From assembly GCA_023515745.1 (NCBI GenBank), contig JALECJ010000004.1, positions 620,001-684,000 of the forward strand: a stretch of DNA of 64,000 bases, in the 5' to 3' direction. Of this stretch, positions 10,794 through 22,933 are shown piece by piece. The translations under genes were made by a program, and so were the position numbers. Origin of the DNA: Amoeboaphelidium protococcarum. Its lineage: Eukaryota > Aphelidiomycota > Aphelidea. Below the pieces are notes generated by a model that was not told where the DNA came from, searched no databases, and saw only the letters and a list, made by a program, of their open reading frames with translations. Numbering within the stretch: position 1 is the stretch's first letter; the number at the start of each line of letters is the position of its first letter.

Positions 10794-12431
10794 GGTACTA
10801 GTAGTAGTAGTAGTAGTGGTAGTGGTAGTGGTAGTTGTTGTTGTCGTGGACGTGGTAGTAGTAGTAGTAGTAGATGTTGTGCTAGTAATTGGCCTAAAAC
10901 AGACTTGAGGAACACTTGTGTGTGTATTCGCAACGCGAATATCTTGATACTTTGCAAAATAATAACCACCAAGTGTCTGGGTTATCGAGCCAGTCCTATT
11001 ACTATTGTAAAGAGTGAGCGGCATAGTATCATAATAGCCTTGCACTATCAGGCCTCCACCGCTACCAATCAAGACTCTCTAAATGTAATCATTACCAGAA
11101 CTACGAGTGTCATATAAATACTTTCCATACTGGTTAAATTTGATAAGAGTAGAGTATGCGCCAGGAATGCTGACTTAGTTACACAAACCATCGACTATAT
11201 CCATCTATGCTGATGTAGTATACGCCCCGACGAATATATCAGAATTTGAATCAACGGCGACCGACTAAGTCTAGTCAAGCAAAGATCCATCAAGAGATGC
11301 GACAAACGCCAAAGAACCATCTGGTGCAAAAGAAGCAACAAACCCACCACTCGAGCCGCGCGGTTATATAGTTCCAATTACACTGCCGTCAACCCCATAG
11401 AATCTCAGAGGCTTCGCTCCCGCCGTATAAGTGCCGGACACAACAATATTTCCGTTGGGCCCAACTTTTAAACCACTTACCGACGGAGATGCATCATCAA
11501 TACGAATGGCCCACTGATAGTGACCGGTACTATTGAATTTCATTATGAACTAAGCAGACGCATTATTACACTGTTGAGGAGTAACGATAGTTCTTCCAGC
11601 ACCATCAGTCACTCCAAGCAAGCCCAGAGGAACCTGATACCCATTTTGAATGGTTGTGCCGTTTTGGAAGCTTCCATGCAAGTAAACGTCGTTTGTAGTC
11701 TTAGAGGCGCCTACGTAGCCACACCAAGATTACGAGGCATACCCAATAAGCGCAGTCCACAACAGATTGCCACTGGAATCAACCTTCCTAAGTGTACATA
11801 AATTGCCAGTCGTGGAAAAGGCCAAGCTTTTATAAGTGTACGCGATCGTCTAACCACCTGAATTATCAGTCTGCAGGCAATTGTTAGACCCATCAAAAGC
11901 TGCGGCGCCATAGAATGGTTTTGGTCCAACGTAATAAGCATACTGCACAGAGCCGTCAGATGCAAATTTGACATGGTAGAACATATAAGATGTGTGCTAC
12001 GGGACAGTGTAAATGAGTACAGAGTTTCTTCGGATGCTCATCGCAGCGGGACCAGCATAAAGGGCACCCACTGTCAGAAAGCCGCCATTATTGTCAGGTG
12101 CCATACTATAAGAATAAGAGCCTTGATTGCCGTACATTGATACTGTCCACAATATCTAACCTGTTGTACCACTCATCTTCAAAAATGATGAGGCATACAA
12201 ACCATTAGCGTAGTTGTTAGAATACTAATACGCGCCAAGATAGCTGTTATAAACCGTGGTTTAAACTGAGCTATACCACCAAGTGTGATAGAAATCCCCA
12301 TTAGAATCCGTGATTGTATCAGCATAATTCAGATAATTGCCATACAACGTTAGTATAAACGAAACATTGGCACTATCAGCCGCGAGTCTACTCACACAGC
12401 AAGCAACTATAGCTAGATACAACAGCATCAT
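9219..12431 (-). CDS. Receptor-like protein kinase with beta-propeller-like ectodomain and Thr-rich stalk
   Basis: One frame of 1070 residues. It starts with a signal peptide (hydrophobic residues 2-18). About 490 residues follow with repeated Asp/Gly-rich blade-like units resembling SBBP-type beta-propeller repeats. Next is a stalk of about 130 residues made almost only of Thr, with some Ser and Pro (about 510-640), typical of O-glycosylated mucin-like spacers. One transmembrane helix lies near residue 705 and is followed by basic residues. The cytoplasmic kinase starts at about 800 with GGQGSIW, then VGK as the likely ATP lysine, HNDIKASN at 920 (HRD changed to HND) and DFG at 943. It would sense an extracellular ligand at the plasma membrane. 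The ligand is unknown. The whole architecture is in one exon, so fusion by mis-splicing is unlikely. Confidence 0.85.
10600..10890. repeat. Trinucleotide (ACN) repeat encoding the Thr stalk
   Basis: On the - strand this is an almost unbroken run of Thr codons with mixed third bases. On the + strand it reads as GTN repeats. The mixed codons suggest selection for threonine rather than simple slippage. It also produces long false open frames of Val, Leu and Pro in other frames. Confidence 0.9.
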
Positions 12432-13124
12432 ATCAATATTGTTGACGACAATTATAATAAATAGTCAGAAAATTGCTGTGTTAATCAATTGTCAGAAAAA
12501 GATGGAAAGCTTATGGTCACTCTTAAACTATATATGCTAGCATCCGGTACCTGTGTGATTGGGTTATGATGTTTTGTTGATAAGAGTCCTTAAAATAGCA
12601 CATGGAGGTCTGGTGATTATATTTCACTAATTTCTGGACAATTCTGCTAGCAAGAATATGTCAACATTTTATTGCTTACCTGCGTCTAATTTGTAGTATC
12701 ATCAATTGCATTCAAATCGCTGAAGAAAATCACACCACATACTCGCGCAGTGATAAAATCTCTTCCAGTAGTATCGTTACACTTACGCAAAAGGCTGTAC
12801 AATGATCAATATTGGGCAACACAGACAGAGAAATACGGTTCAAAAAGTATGGTGACAAATTTAGTACATCTTATCCGCCCAATATACTCAAGTGGCCCTT
12901 CTTCTATGTTTTCATATAATAGTATTCTACTTACTCAGTTTAGCGTCAAGTGTCAATATGACCCATGAAACAGAAGAATGCCAAACTTCATCAAAGTTGT
13001 CGCGCCTCTGTTTCTGTAACGTCCATTAAAGCGCGTCCGAACATGATTCTTCTTGGCATTGAAAACATTCTTGACTATTTCACTACTATAATAGGCCATC
13101 TGACCAAACATCATATTATTAATA
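12432..13124. other. Intergenic between receptor kinase and Sec10 fragment
   Basis: The two genes diverge from here, so both promoters should lie in this AT-rich stretch. A 53-codon - strand frame (12953-13114) ends in TGA and starts only 10 bases from the Sec10 ATG on the other strand. It is basic in its middle and hydrophobic at its end. I cannot identify it and it may be chance. Confidence 0.3.
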
Positions 13125-14098
13125 ATGACATTGAAAACTGAGCTACTATAATTTCTGGTACTATCATTTAATAAAAAGTTGAAAAATATTAACTAATGCC
13201 AATGTAATATCTATCAATTTGAGTGTAGAACAACTTTGATCAGAATCGATACATTGAGGATGTTTGCGTACGAGCCAAGTCATTGTCTTCCTCCTCTCTC
13301 AGCAATTAGAATACGCAACTACCAAATGCAGAATACGCTCATCTCCTCTCGGCGTTTAATCTCCAGTTAGAAGAGTTGATAAAGATGAAGAAGCAAGTGA
13401 CGCGGAGATTTGACGACTTGGAAGATTAACTTCTGGCAGCGGAGAGTTCACATAATAACAAGATGGATGAACTGCAATAGGAACACAAGGTATTCTGATT
13501 ATCTTTATAACATGGCTAATTATCATTGCTCTCCCCTCTGCATTGAGTCTTTAAATGTAGAATTTATCAGATAAATATCATTAATTGGAAGATAAAATGA
13601 TCACTGTCGGAGCATCTTCTATAAAGACTAGAGATCACTTGAAGCAGCTGGATGACTTGAAGAGTAAAGCAGTGGAGGCAAAGGAGCTGCTCAGTCTATT
13701 TACAGATTTGAGTGATGGAAACGTATCACGGCTGGACCTGTTGAAGAATTCTAACAATTTCCAGAATAAGGTCAAGTGCTGTGATCTACTGTTGAAATTG
13801 GACAAGATTACGAGAGAGGTTGGTGAGTTGCCACAGGGTAAGAGAGCGCGTGAAGAGTATGAACAGTATGCAGAGCTATTTGAACAATCCATCATCCATG
13901 AGTACGAGTCTGCATACAAAGACCAAGACTAGGACCGTGTAAAGGTAAATTAGTATTGAGTTACAATTTATTAAACGTGTTTGTGAGTGCACATAAATGT
14001 AGGCTTGTCAGGGTATTCTGTTTAAATTGAAAGGAGATAGTGGAATGGCTAGCGGTGCGCAATTACCGGGTGATTTTTATGCGTAGATGTTGACATGA
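13125..14098 (+). CDS. Exocyst Sec10 N-terminal region, 3'-truncated gene
   Basis: Sec10 (EXOC5) is a subunit of the exocyst, which tethers secretory vesicles to the plasma membrane. Four exons are predicted: 13125-13157, 13229-13489, 13561-13944 and 14003-14098. The introns are 71, 71 and 58 nt, all GTA...GTAG. The 257-residue product starts like Sec10 (RYIEDVCVRAKS), has a long coiled coil and the stretch KSKAVEAKELLSLF, and reaches the position where the family has an FKG motif (FKLKG). It then stops at TGA. Normal Sec10 proteins have about 700-800 residues, so roughly two thirds are missing. Qcr9 on the opposite strand and a satellite array follow. The first exon is the least certain part. 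It may be a broken duplicate or the scar of a rearrangement. Confidence 0.62.
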
Positions 14099-14389
14099 CT
14101 GTAATAATAATTATGAACGTTTGATTATTATAAACACTGTCACTTTTTTAGTGTAATTTTAATCACTATAATGGGAAGGCATTGACTAAATTATGGACAA
14201 AAATAACGTAATATAACGGCAAATCTATAACCAAGTAGACAAGTGGAGATGACTTCAAGATATCAATTTATTCGCTCAATCCGCGCGTCAACCTCACTAC
14301 TAATACTTGTGTTCAATATCCTTCCATTGACGCTACATAAATCATAAATAATAGTCCAGCAATTTTAGTATACATTGTAGAATAAAAGA

Positions 14390-14604
14390 TCATACTCCTC
14401 TATTGATATAGTCCCACAGCGAGTCTGTGAATTTAGTGTACCCCATCTCAAAGAAGAATGCACCAGTGATCAGAGTTCCGATAAACACTACACACTCATA
14501 CGCCATAGGAGTTGAAAGATATATTAATACTAAGCTCATAGATAATGATTACCTGGCTTCTTTCTTAAAAATCTCACTGCAGGCTTAGAGATTGATGATA
14601 ACAT
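14390..14604 (-). CDS. QCR9: Cytochrome bc1 complex subunit 9 (Qcr9/UQCR10)
   Basis: Exons are 14553-14604 and 14390-14487, with a 65-nt intron (GTAATC...TGTAG). The product has 49 residues: a short basic start, then FLRKKPVFIGTLITGAFF, matching the single transmembrane helix of Qcr9, and the tail SLWDYINRG, matching the family's helix-end motif. This small subunit sits in complex III of the mitochondrial inner membrane. It is shorter than yeast Qcr9 (66) because the C-terminal tail is short. An earlier acceptor giving a 23-nt intron was considered and rejected. Confidence 0.75.
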
Positions 14605-14869
14605 ATTTGTTATAGCTTTAAGTTATATATAATTTTCAATCGGTTTAGTATATCAAAGAAAGAAAGGAAGAACCTCCGATGACGATAAGGCCAAAGGAAA
14701 AGGAAATCAGTGACGATTACTTACCTTAACGCGAGTGCATAACACAATATACTGTATAAGAGGAAGCAATAAGCAATAGAGGGAAGCTCGTAGTTTTGTT
14801 AATATTTTATATGCAGTTCTCATACACAGGAGTGGTATAGAAGAGTCGCATCACTCATTTTGTAATCGA
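14605..14869. other. Intergenic before the satellite array
   Basis: AT-rich sequence upstream of Qcr9, including a purine-rich patch at 14655-14705. No reading frame with family resemblance is seen. Confidence 0.4.
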
Positions 14870-15990
14870 AGCGAGTGACTGACACTTTGTTACTTCTCCA
14901 TCGCGTTCTCAGTAACAAAGTGTTATTCATGTACTGCATGGTCAAATTTATGTCTGGCATCTTGAAATTGGATTCGCTTGTTGCTCATGATTATAAAATG
15001 TCCATCTACTGCAAAATCGGAGTAATTGTGTCGTTATTGTGACAATACCAGGTGAATAACACTTTGTTACACCCCCATCGCGTTCCGAATAACAAAGTGT
15101 TATTCATCAACTACTTGGTCAAAACTATGTCTGGCGACTTCATACAAGATTCCCTGGTTGCTTATGATTATTAAATTTACCTTTATCGCAAAATCGGAGT
15201 AATTGTCTCGTTACAGTGACAATACCAGGTGAATAACACTTTGTTACACCCCCATCGCGTTCCGAATAACAAAGTGTTATTCATCAACTACTTGGTCAAA
15301 ACTATGTCTGGCGACTTCATACAAGATTCCCTGGTTGCTTATGATTATAAAATTTAACTTTATCGCAAAATCGGAGTAATTGTGTCGTTATTGTGACATT
15401 ACCAGGTGAATAACACTTTGTTACACCCCCATCGCGTTCCGAATATTCATCAACTACTTGGTCAAAACTATGTCTGGCGACTTCATACAAGATTTCCTGG
15501 GTGCTTATGATTATTAAATTTACCTTCATTGCAAAATCGGAGTAATTGTGTCGTTATTGTGACAATACCACGAGAGTAACACTTTGTTACTCCTCCATCG
15601 CGTTCTCAGTAACAAAGTGTTATTCATCAACTACTTGGTCAAAACTATGTCTGGCGACTTCATACAAGATTCCCTGGTTGCTTATGATTATTAAATTTAC
15701 CTTTATCGCAAAATCGGAGTAATTGTCTCGTTACAGTGACAATACCAGGTGAATAACACTTTGTTACACCCCCATCGCGTTCCGAATAACAAAGTGTTAT
15801 TCATCAACTACTTGGTCTAAATTATGTTTGGCGGCTCATGTCTTAATTGCTCATTGGTAATTATCATGAAATACACAGCCAGCGCAATTTTAGAGTTATT
15901 GCACAGCTTGCAATTTTATTGGTGGCGATCAACTTATTGTTACATCTGTTGTGCGATCCTACTAACAAACAGTTATCCATCAAAAAGCTG
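14870..15990. repeat. 177-bp tandem satellite with internal palindrome, 6-7 copies
   Basis: The anchor CACTTTGTTA recurs at 14883, 15060, 15237, 15414, 15580 and 15757: spacing 177, 177, 177, 166 and 177. The short interval is caused by loss of 11 bases (AACAAAGTGTT) from one arm of the palindrome in that copy. A diverged seventh copy follows near 15932. Each unit contains the arms GAATAACACTTTGTTA and TAACAAAGTGTTATTC around an 18-20-base spacer, so it can form a strong hairpin or cruciform. The central copies are nearly identical and the outer ones diverge, as in arrays kept uniform by unequal exchange. No transposon gene is linked. Confidence 0.93.
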
Positions 15991-16466
15991 TTGACAATTA
16001 ATTTTTTGGACTGAATTAACATTCAGCAATTATAGAGTGTGAGACGGCTTACCGTCAGTATCGCGTTTGCCGTTGTCAGATTCTTCAGCATTTATCTCCT
16101 CAGGCATGAAACCGGAAATTCTGAAACTAACATCATAGCAACATTGCTTGTAGTCCTTGATTTGTGGTGGCGTTATGTTAAGATTTCTTTCTCTACAATA
16201 TAATGCTATGGCAAGATCAATATAACGCTAGTGTAAGATCAATAGTAGATGTATTCTTTGTGGCGGGGCGCCAGACTTATCTCCAGCAGATTCATTGAAA
16301 TATCGCTGCCGTTCAGTTTCAAACACTGATGCGAATTTTCATAAATCTTTTTCCTTTCCCGATTGAAACGAAAATTCTTGCTGTCATACTGTAGTCATCA
16401 GTCTTTTATACAGTAGTCTGCAGTCATCAAGCTTGATAGTCTGTAGAAATAGATCTTGCATTTAAT
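15991..16466. other. Region with an unresolved minus-strand frame
   Basis: A - strand frame without TGA covers about 16000-16330. It encodes a normal-looking, Cys-containing stretch (for example QIKDYKQCCYDVSFRIS). It then continues into the satellite, which suggests that its 3' end is not intact. Upstream, the same frame has an ATG at 16462 but two TGA codons between, and no GTA...TGTAG intron joins the parts in frame. This may be a decayed gene or one with an unrecognised exon structure. I do not recognise a family. Confidence 0.25.
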
Positions 16467-19400
16467 ATGAATCTCAAATAGTCAGAGTATCATACTAGAG
16501 ATATATCGGGATGTACAAAAACTGCTCTGCAGGAGTTCGTTTATGATTATCCTTGGGAGCAGGTGGTATCCTCTTACATGATGCGTTTCCCCAAACACCC
16601 ATCTCTACCTGTACTCATGCATTCTGAAGTTATCAGCGATACTGTAAATGAAGCCACTGGAGTAAGAGTAATAGTCAGAAAAGCAGAATTGGAAGTTGAT
16701 GCACCTGGATGGTTCAAGAAAGCTATTGGACTGTACAGTTTGACTTTTACTCAGACGACATACATAGATTTCAAGGCCAGATCTATGAGGATAGTAAATT
16801 ACAATGAGACTTACAGCGGCAAAGCCATGTTTGGCGATGAGTGTGAATACAGAGCTATCACTTTGTCATCAGCTGGTAATATTGATGTCCCGTTTAAAGA
16901 TTAAAAGACCAAATTTGAATAGTATGCCTATTTTCAACTGCCGCGATTTCCTTTAGCTAAAATGGCTGAGAGTCTGATGGCTAAATCGTATGGCGCCCAC
17001 ACTGCTGCTGGTAGATAGCTGGATATTCAGTTCGTCAAAGATGCAATTGCACCAGGAGGAACTTGGGATTAGCTGATCAAAGACAAGGGTGTTCGAGACA
17101 TCCGTCACATGCCTGCGTACAGAGTTGAAGCCGGTGTTAGTTAGAAAGAGGCTCTTGTTAGTAGTAAAAGGAAATCTAAAATTGTGCGTAAATCTACAAC
17201 TGATTAGAATGCATAGGAGGTCATTACTAAATCTGAAGGGGATATCTTTAATCGCGCAGAATAGCAATAACCCGATGTTGAATCTTAATAGCTTTTGATT
17301 AAGCTAATGATGTTCCCTTGGACTGATTATATTATCGAACTGAAAAGTTTTGGTGCTGGTTGTCTGTTAGTGCTCACATTGCCGCACGTATTTTTCTTGA
17401 AATCAGTTCTACTTATCTCTCTGCTAATACAAAGTGGCACATTAATTCTTCTGGCGCTGCATTGCTTATATTTCGCGTAGTTTTGGCGCTAGTTGGCAGT
17501 TGTCGTGTTTGATATTTAATCCGCCCAAGCTGATGCCGCTAACACTGTGGTGCATAGTCAAGTTTAAACACCTGCTCTGTAAGTCAATGATAAACCAGTG
17601 CGACCGCTGAATATCTCAACTCCATCTGCGAAAAGGTAAAGCGCATAGTCCTTTGGAGATGGTAAAGTATAGTCTCCTCAATCGGAGTAATAGTTGAAAC
17701 TGATGCCTAATGCTGGAGTTGGTGGTGGTGCTGGCGGTGCTTCAATGAGAAAAAGTTCTCTTACAGATCTCACTGAAGCCATGGATGAGAACGACTCTGA
17801 TAGCGAAAATGATTGGACAGGAGGAGTATAGAATGCTACTGAGTAAGGTGAGGAGGAGTCCGATGTGGAATATGAGTCTGAAGAGGATTTTGAAGATGAT
17901 GATGCTGCGTTCACCTTCTTCAAGAATTCTATGGTGAGTTTAATTGAAGATCCAGAACTTGGTGACCTTAACAGCATTAAGCTACGTGATATCCAAGTGT
18001 CCATACCTGCATTTGTGGAGAAGCCTCTCACTGGCTCTAATGCTCACTTCTTCGTTATTGAAGTAGTTTTTGCGAATGGCCTTAAGAAGAGTGTGGAGAG
18101 ACTGTATACAGATTTTCAAAGACTGAAAAAGTTCTTTGGTAGAACTATTCCGCAATGTAAAGTTTAATTGGCCGCTTCTTATCTTCCTAATAAAAAGAAA
18201 TCTGATCCGACTGCCCGCGGTATGGCTATTGATTATCGGCGCCAGGTGCTGGAATAGTATCTAAAAGGATTATTGACAGATGAGGCTGTTGGCAAGTTGG
18301 GATCTCGCGTTGTTATCGAATTCCTAAAGCATAAAGGTCCCCTGTTTCCTCCTTCTCTCAATATCAAAGAGACTGCTAAAAAGAAGTTGTTTGGATCTTC
18401 ATTCAGTGGCAGTTCAGTGTCATCTGCTGATGGGCATAGTGCTTCTCCTACCAAGGAATTCATGTCCGTGACTAATCTCAAAGTTGCGATTCTTCTCAAA
18501 GTTCGATGGCGCACCAGTCTTCGGGAAACTAAGGTGACGCTAGATAGAGCATCTGGACTATTATCTGTTCACTGTCACTACCCTGATACTAAAGATGCTC
18601 ATTGTGTTGTTAGTATGGATGAAGTTTAACAGATTGTCGCGCTCAAAGACAACGTACCTATCCACGGAGAAAAGTATGAATGCTTTATGATCATGTATAG
18701 CCAAGGCAAGTAGATGTATTTCTGCTCGACCCGTGAAGTTGTGGAAGATTGGATATCTTGTCTTGAGAAGGCTATTTAGTAATTCAAAGAAAATGCATCT
18801 AGAAATATTGGAAAGTTTCCAATGAACAGATCGAATTCTCTTACACGTAAAAAGTCTAGTCGAGACATTACTAGTGTGAATAACAGCAAATTGATTCTTA
18901 ATCATCGTCGCTTCTTGTTTAGTAAATAATGCGATGCCGTTTAGAATGAGACTAAATTGTCATTGAAGTTTAGTAATCAGAATCCATGCTCAGCTGCCGT
19001 TTCGCTGTTATCTAGAGTTCTTTAAGTGTATCAACTGTTCACAGATGAAAAGTTTGTGTATACCCATGAAGTGTAGAAGGCTATTTAGGATTTCAATGAT
19101 GATGCATGTCAACTACAAATCATTGACTTATCCACTCTGGAGACTCACTCACAGCAGTTGTCATTCTGGGTGAACATATATCACACTCTGGTAATACACT
19201 CGCATCTGGAGTATAATTTCGCGTAGTTGACTTCCTCCTTTAAGCGTTTGCGCTCCATTTATCGTTCCCTGTGCTATGACATTAATAACATGATCTTTTC
19301 CATTCAAGATATTGAACATTGTGTACTACGTGCCAAAATGTCTCGTCCAAATGTGGTTAATAATGCCATGTTCACTCAAAGTATGTCGCCGCGCTTTGCC

Positions 19401-19940
19401 AAGAGAGACGTCCGTGCCAAGTACGTTCTGACCAAGCCTGATCTAAGACTGAACTTCGTGCTCAACAATGGATCTAAGTCTGCCATTTATAACGTGTGGG
19501 TGTTTAGCGATAATGCCGAGTTGATGAATAGGTAGTTGGATCACACTTCCACGCATTTTTTGAATGAGCAAGTTCAGATGGATCTGGTGAAGCGTATCAT
19601 CTATCTGCCTAGAATCTGTTAGTATTACAGCGGTGATCTGGGTGGAAACAAATTGAGAATATTCAAGACTCTGACCAACTATATGAGTCCGCAGATGGAG
19701 AAGGAGGTGAAATGGTTACTTAAGAATGAGAAGCATGGAGGTAAAATCAAGATTCGATATTTGAATTATGATAGCACTACACGCGGTGTATTCTTTCGTG
19801 GACACTCTATCACTGATGGTGGTGTTGGTAGCAGTGTTAAAGACTCGAATTCTAATACAGGCGGGAAGTTATTGTGTTCTCTGATCAATGCTACTGTTGC
19901 AAATAATTCGTCCAACTTAAATTCTAATTCAACTGGCTGA
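16467..19940 (+). CDS. PRELI-PX-PH-DUF547 multidomain lipid-associated protein
   Basis: A single frame of 1157 residues. Residues 20-170 resemble a PRELI/MSF1 lipid-transfer domain as found in SEC14L1 (YPWEQV, then DAPGWFKKAIG). A hydrophobic section around 290-345 could be two membrane helices. It is followed by an acidic linker. A PX domain for phosphoinositide binding lies at about 505-625 (VERLYTDFQRLKKFF), then a PH domain at about 665-775 ending in VEDWISCLEKA. The C-terminal third is a DUF547 domain (QQLSFWVNIYHTLVI and RLNFVLNNGSKS). The order suggests a protein that docks on phosphoinositide membranes and moves or modifies lipid. I do not know this four-domain combination from any family; the exact membrane is not predictable. 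The Gln codons are frequently TAA/TAG. Confidence 0.85.
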
Positions 19941-20051
19941 TTATGGATCATGATATTGATACGCTATGTTAGAATACATTAAAAGCATTATTTCAATCAG
20001 ACATGTTACTTATATTCAATATGCATTTTCCTAAGTACGCGCAATAATTCA

Positions 20052-20627
20052 TCAAACGGAGAGACTACTTATTAGTATTATAATGATGGATATAATGACA
20101 ATGAAAGGGAGCCAAGTCTTGATAACACTTTGCCATCCGGCGTAACGACCAAATAGGAAGATTAACGCGGCCAACTTGACCATATTCCACCTATTACTAC
20201 TGCTTCGCTCGATCGTGTTTAGACGATTCAGGGCATTACATACATGGGAATGACAATTATCACAGATCAGATTATGCATTCTCCCTTAATAAACTTGATC
20301 AGCCTCTTAAATAGCAGCGTCCCATTCAGTGTCGGATACCTCTCGATGTAGTTCCAAGTATCGCACCGGATCTCCAAACGCCATCCTCTCTCGCCCTTAA
20401 TTCACATAATACGGTCCTTAAAAGTCATGAATACCACCGCTACTATCAACTATGCCAACACTACACACACACATCAAGTCTGGTGATCACACACTATTCA
20501 ATCAAATACTCATAACATGAGAATCACAACCTTACTGACCAATGAATGGGAATATCCAGGTAAGAGGTGGCAGCGGTGTCCACACTATGCACTTGCACGG
20601 GTACAATGATGATCGCTGACTGTTCAT
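20052..20627 (-). CDS. TMEM222/RTE1-like membrane protein
   Basis: Exons are 20536-20627 and 20052-20460, with a 75-nt intron (GTAAGG...TGTAG); 166 residues. Family landmarks are CIVWTPLPPLTWIFPFIG, then GHVGI after the splice, the motif CDNCHSHVCNALN, and a C-terminal pair of hydrophobic helices after WNMVKLA. RTE1 of plants and TMEM222 of animals are Golgi/ER membrane proteins of unclear biochemical role (RTE1 modulates an ethylene receptor). The splice site is fixed by the unbroken family sequence across it. It is divergent from the glutaminyl cyclase gene, 146 bases away. Confidence 0.88.
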
Positions 20628-20773
20628 ACAATTCTGCTGTTTAGTAATTAGCTTCTCTTTTGAGAATTCACTATAACTTTGCAATTATTAAAAACTAGAA
20701 GCGTGATTAGGAAGTAGGAATTTGCCTCAAAACATCAAATCTTCTTCAAACAATTCAAACATCTGTAGGCGCG

Positions 20774-21835
<1,062 letters not shown>

Positions 21836-21900
21836 TCACATTGTACTGTAAATGAATGTTCTGTGTATGTATGATAAATCTTATATTTAAGACAATATCT

Positions 21901-22752
21901 TCATAGCGGATTAAACCTTCTGTTATCATGCCCACCTTTGTTGTAATTATTATTGTATTTTTTGAATCCTGCTGCAAGTTCCCGTAATTTATCAGTCTTC
22001 TCTTTCACCTTCTAGAACTTGTAGAAATTCTTCAACACTTCTGGCTCTTGTAATTTACGCTTGTTCATCTTCTACTTTAACTATCGCTGCACAAGTTCAG
22101 CCATATCAGTATTATCACCATCAGTCGCCATATCCAAAGACTTCTTACCACTACCACCATGACGCGTCACTTTAATCCAACCATCTTCATCTGGCTGATT
22201 TGCCTTTGCCATTTCCTCTTGCTCACGGACGCGCTCCTTCTCATCATATTGCTCCATCCATTCGGTCAATTACAGCTCATACTCTTCTATATAATCATTA
22301 GTCATAATATACTGCTATCGGTATTGCTTGATATAATCGCTTCTCATATCCTTAATGAATACCTAATTCCAATCTACAGCAGAGTCGTTACATAAATCTA
22401 GAGCATCACCTGATAGATCACTGACAAATTGCAATACAGCTATGCAATCAGACGCTGTATATCTAATAGACTGTGCACTGTCAACATTTGAATCGCTAGA
22501 GTATAATACTTGACCGCTTAAATTAACAACATTCAGAGAAGCAATTTATCCACAAGGAGCGAAAATTGATTAAAGAGTAGACTACAGATTAGATATTGGG
22601 ATACCACATGGAATCTATCTAATGATTAGAGTACGACTAGCATCCTCATTATCTGTAGAAGAAGGCTGCTTGACCAGCATATTATGTCGCTTATCACTGC
22701 CAATATTTAGTTTAATAGTTAGATATCCACCAACCATATTCTTTTATGCCAT
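21901..22752 (-). CDS. RRP7: Ribosomal RNA-processing protein 7
   Basis: Single frame of 283 residues. The family signature is the segment PDEDGWIKVTRHG, followed by a long charged helix and FYKFQKVKEKTDKLREL at the C-terminus. The middle part corresponds to the RRM-like domain. Rrp7 belongs to the UTP-C part of the small-subunit processome and is needed for early 18S rRNA maturation in the nucleolus. The 3' end lies 65 bases from the stop of the glutaminyl cyclase gene on the other strand (tail to tail). Confidence 0.88.
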
Positions 22753-22933
22753 TGTATCACGATCTTTATAAATTTAAAAGTGTTTAAAAGTAGTGAAAAG
22801 AAAACGTCTCAAAAGAAGTCCTGTAATCAAAACCATCACTGATCTCTTATAAGAAAATAGAAAACAAATAGTTACAAAATGGCCATAATTGTTTACATTA
22901 GATGACAGTGAGACTCCTTAGATATCATAATAA

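Noticed and set aside
10528-10908. Long open frame of valine on the + strand and Leu/Pro frames on the - strand
   Set aside because: They are antisense or shifted readings of the Thr-codon repeat in the receptor kinase.
12953-13114. A 53-codon gene divergent from Sec10
   Set aside because: It would start 10 bases from the Sec10 start with no room for two promoters, and it matches no family.
14390-14604. Qcr9 with a 23-nt intron ending CTTAG
   Set aside because: It breaks the GTA...TGTAG rule, and the resulting protein aligns worse to Qcr9 than the 65-nt intron model.
14870-15990. The 177-bp satellite as a repeated 59-residue coding unit
   Set aside because: 177 is divisible by three and one frame lacks TGA in most copies, but with one stop codon this is expected by chance; one copy has a TGA and the composition is not protein-like.
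16330-16466. An LYR-motif mitochondrial assembly factor on the - strand
   Set aside because: LYKRLM after the ATG at 16462 looks suggestive, but two TGA codons and no valid in-frame intron separate it from the rest.
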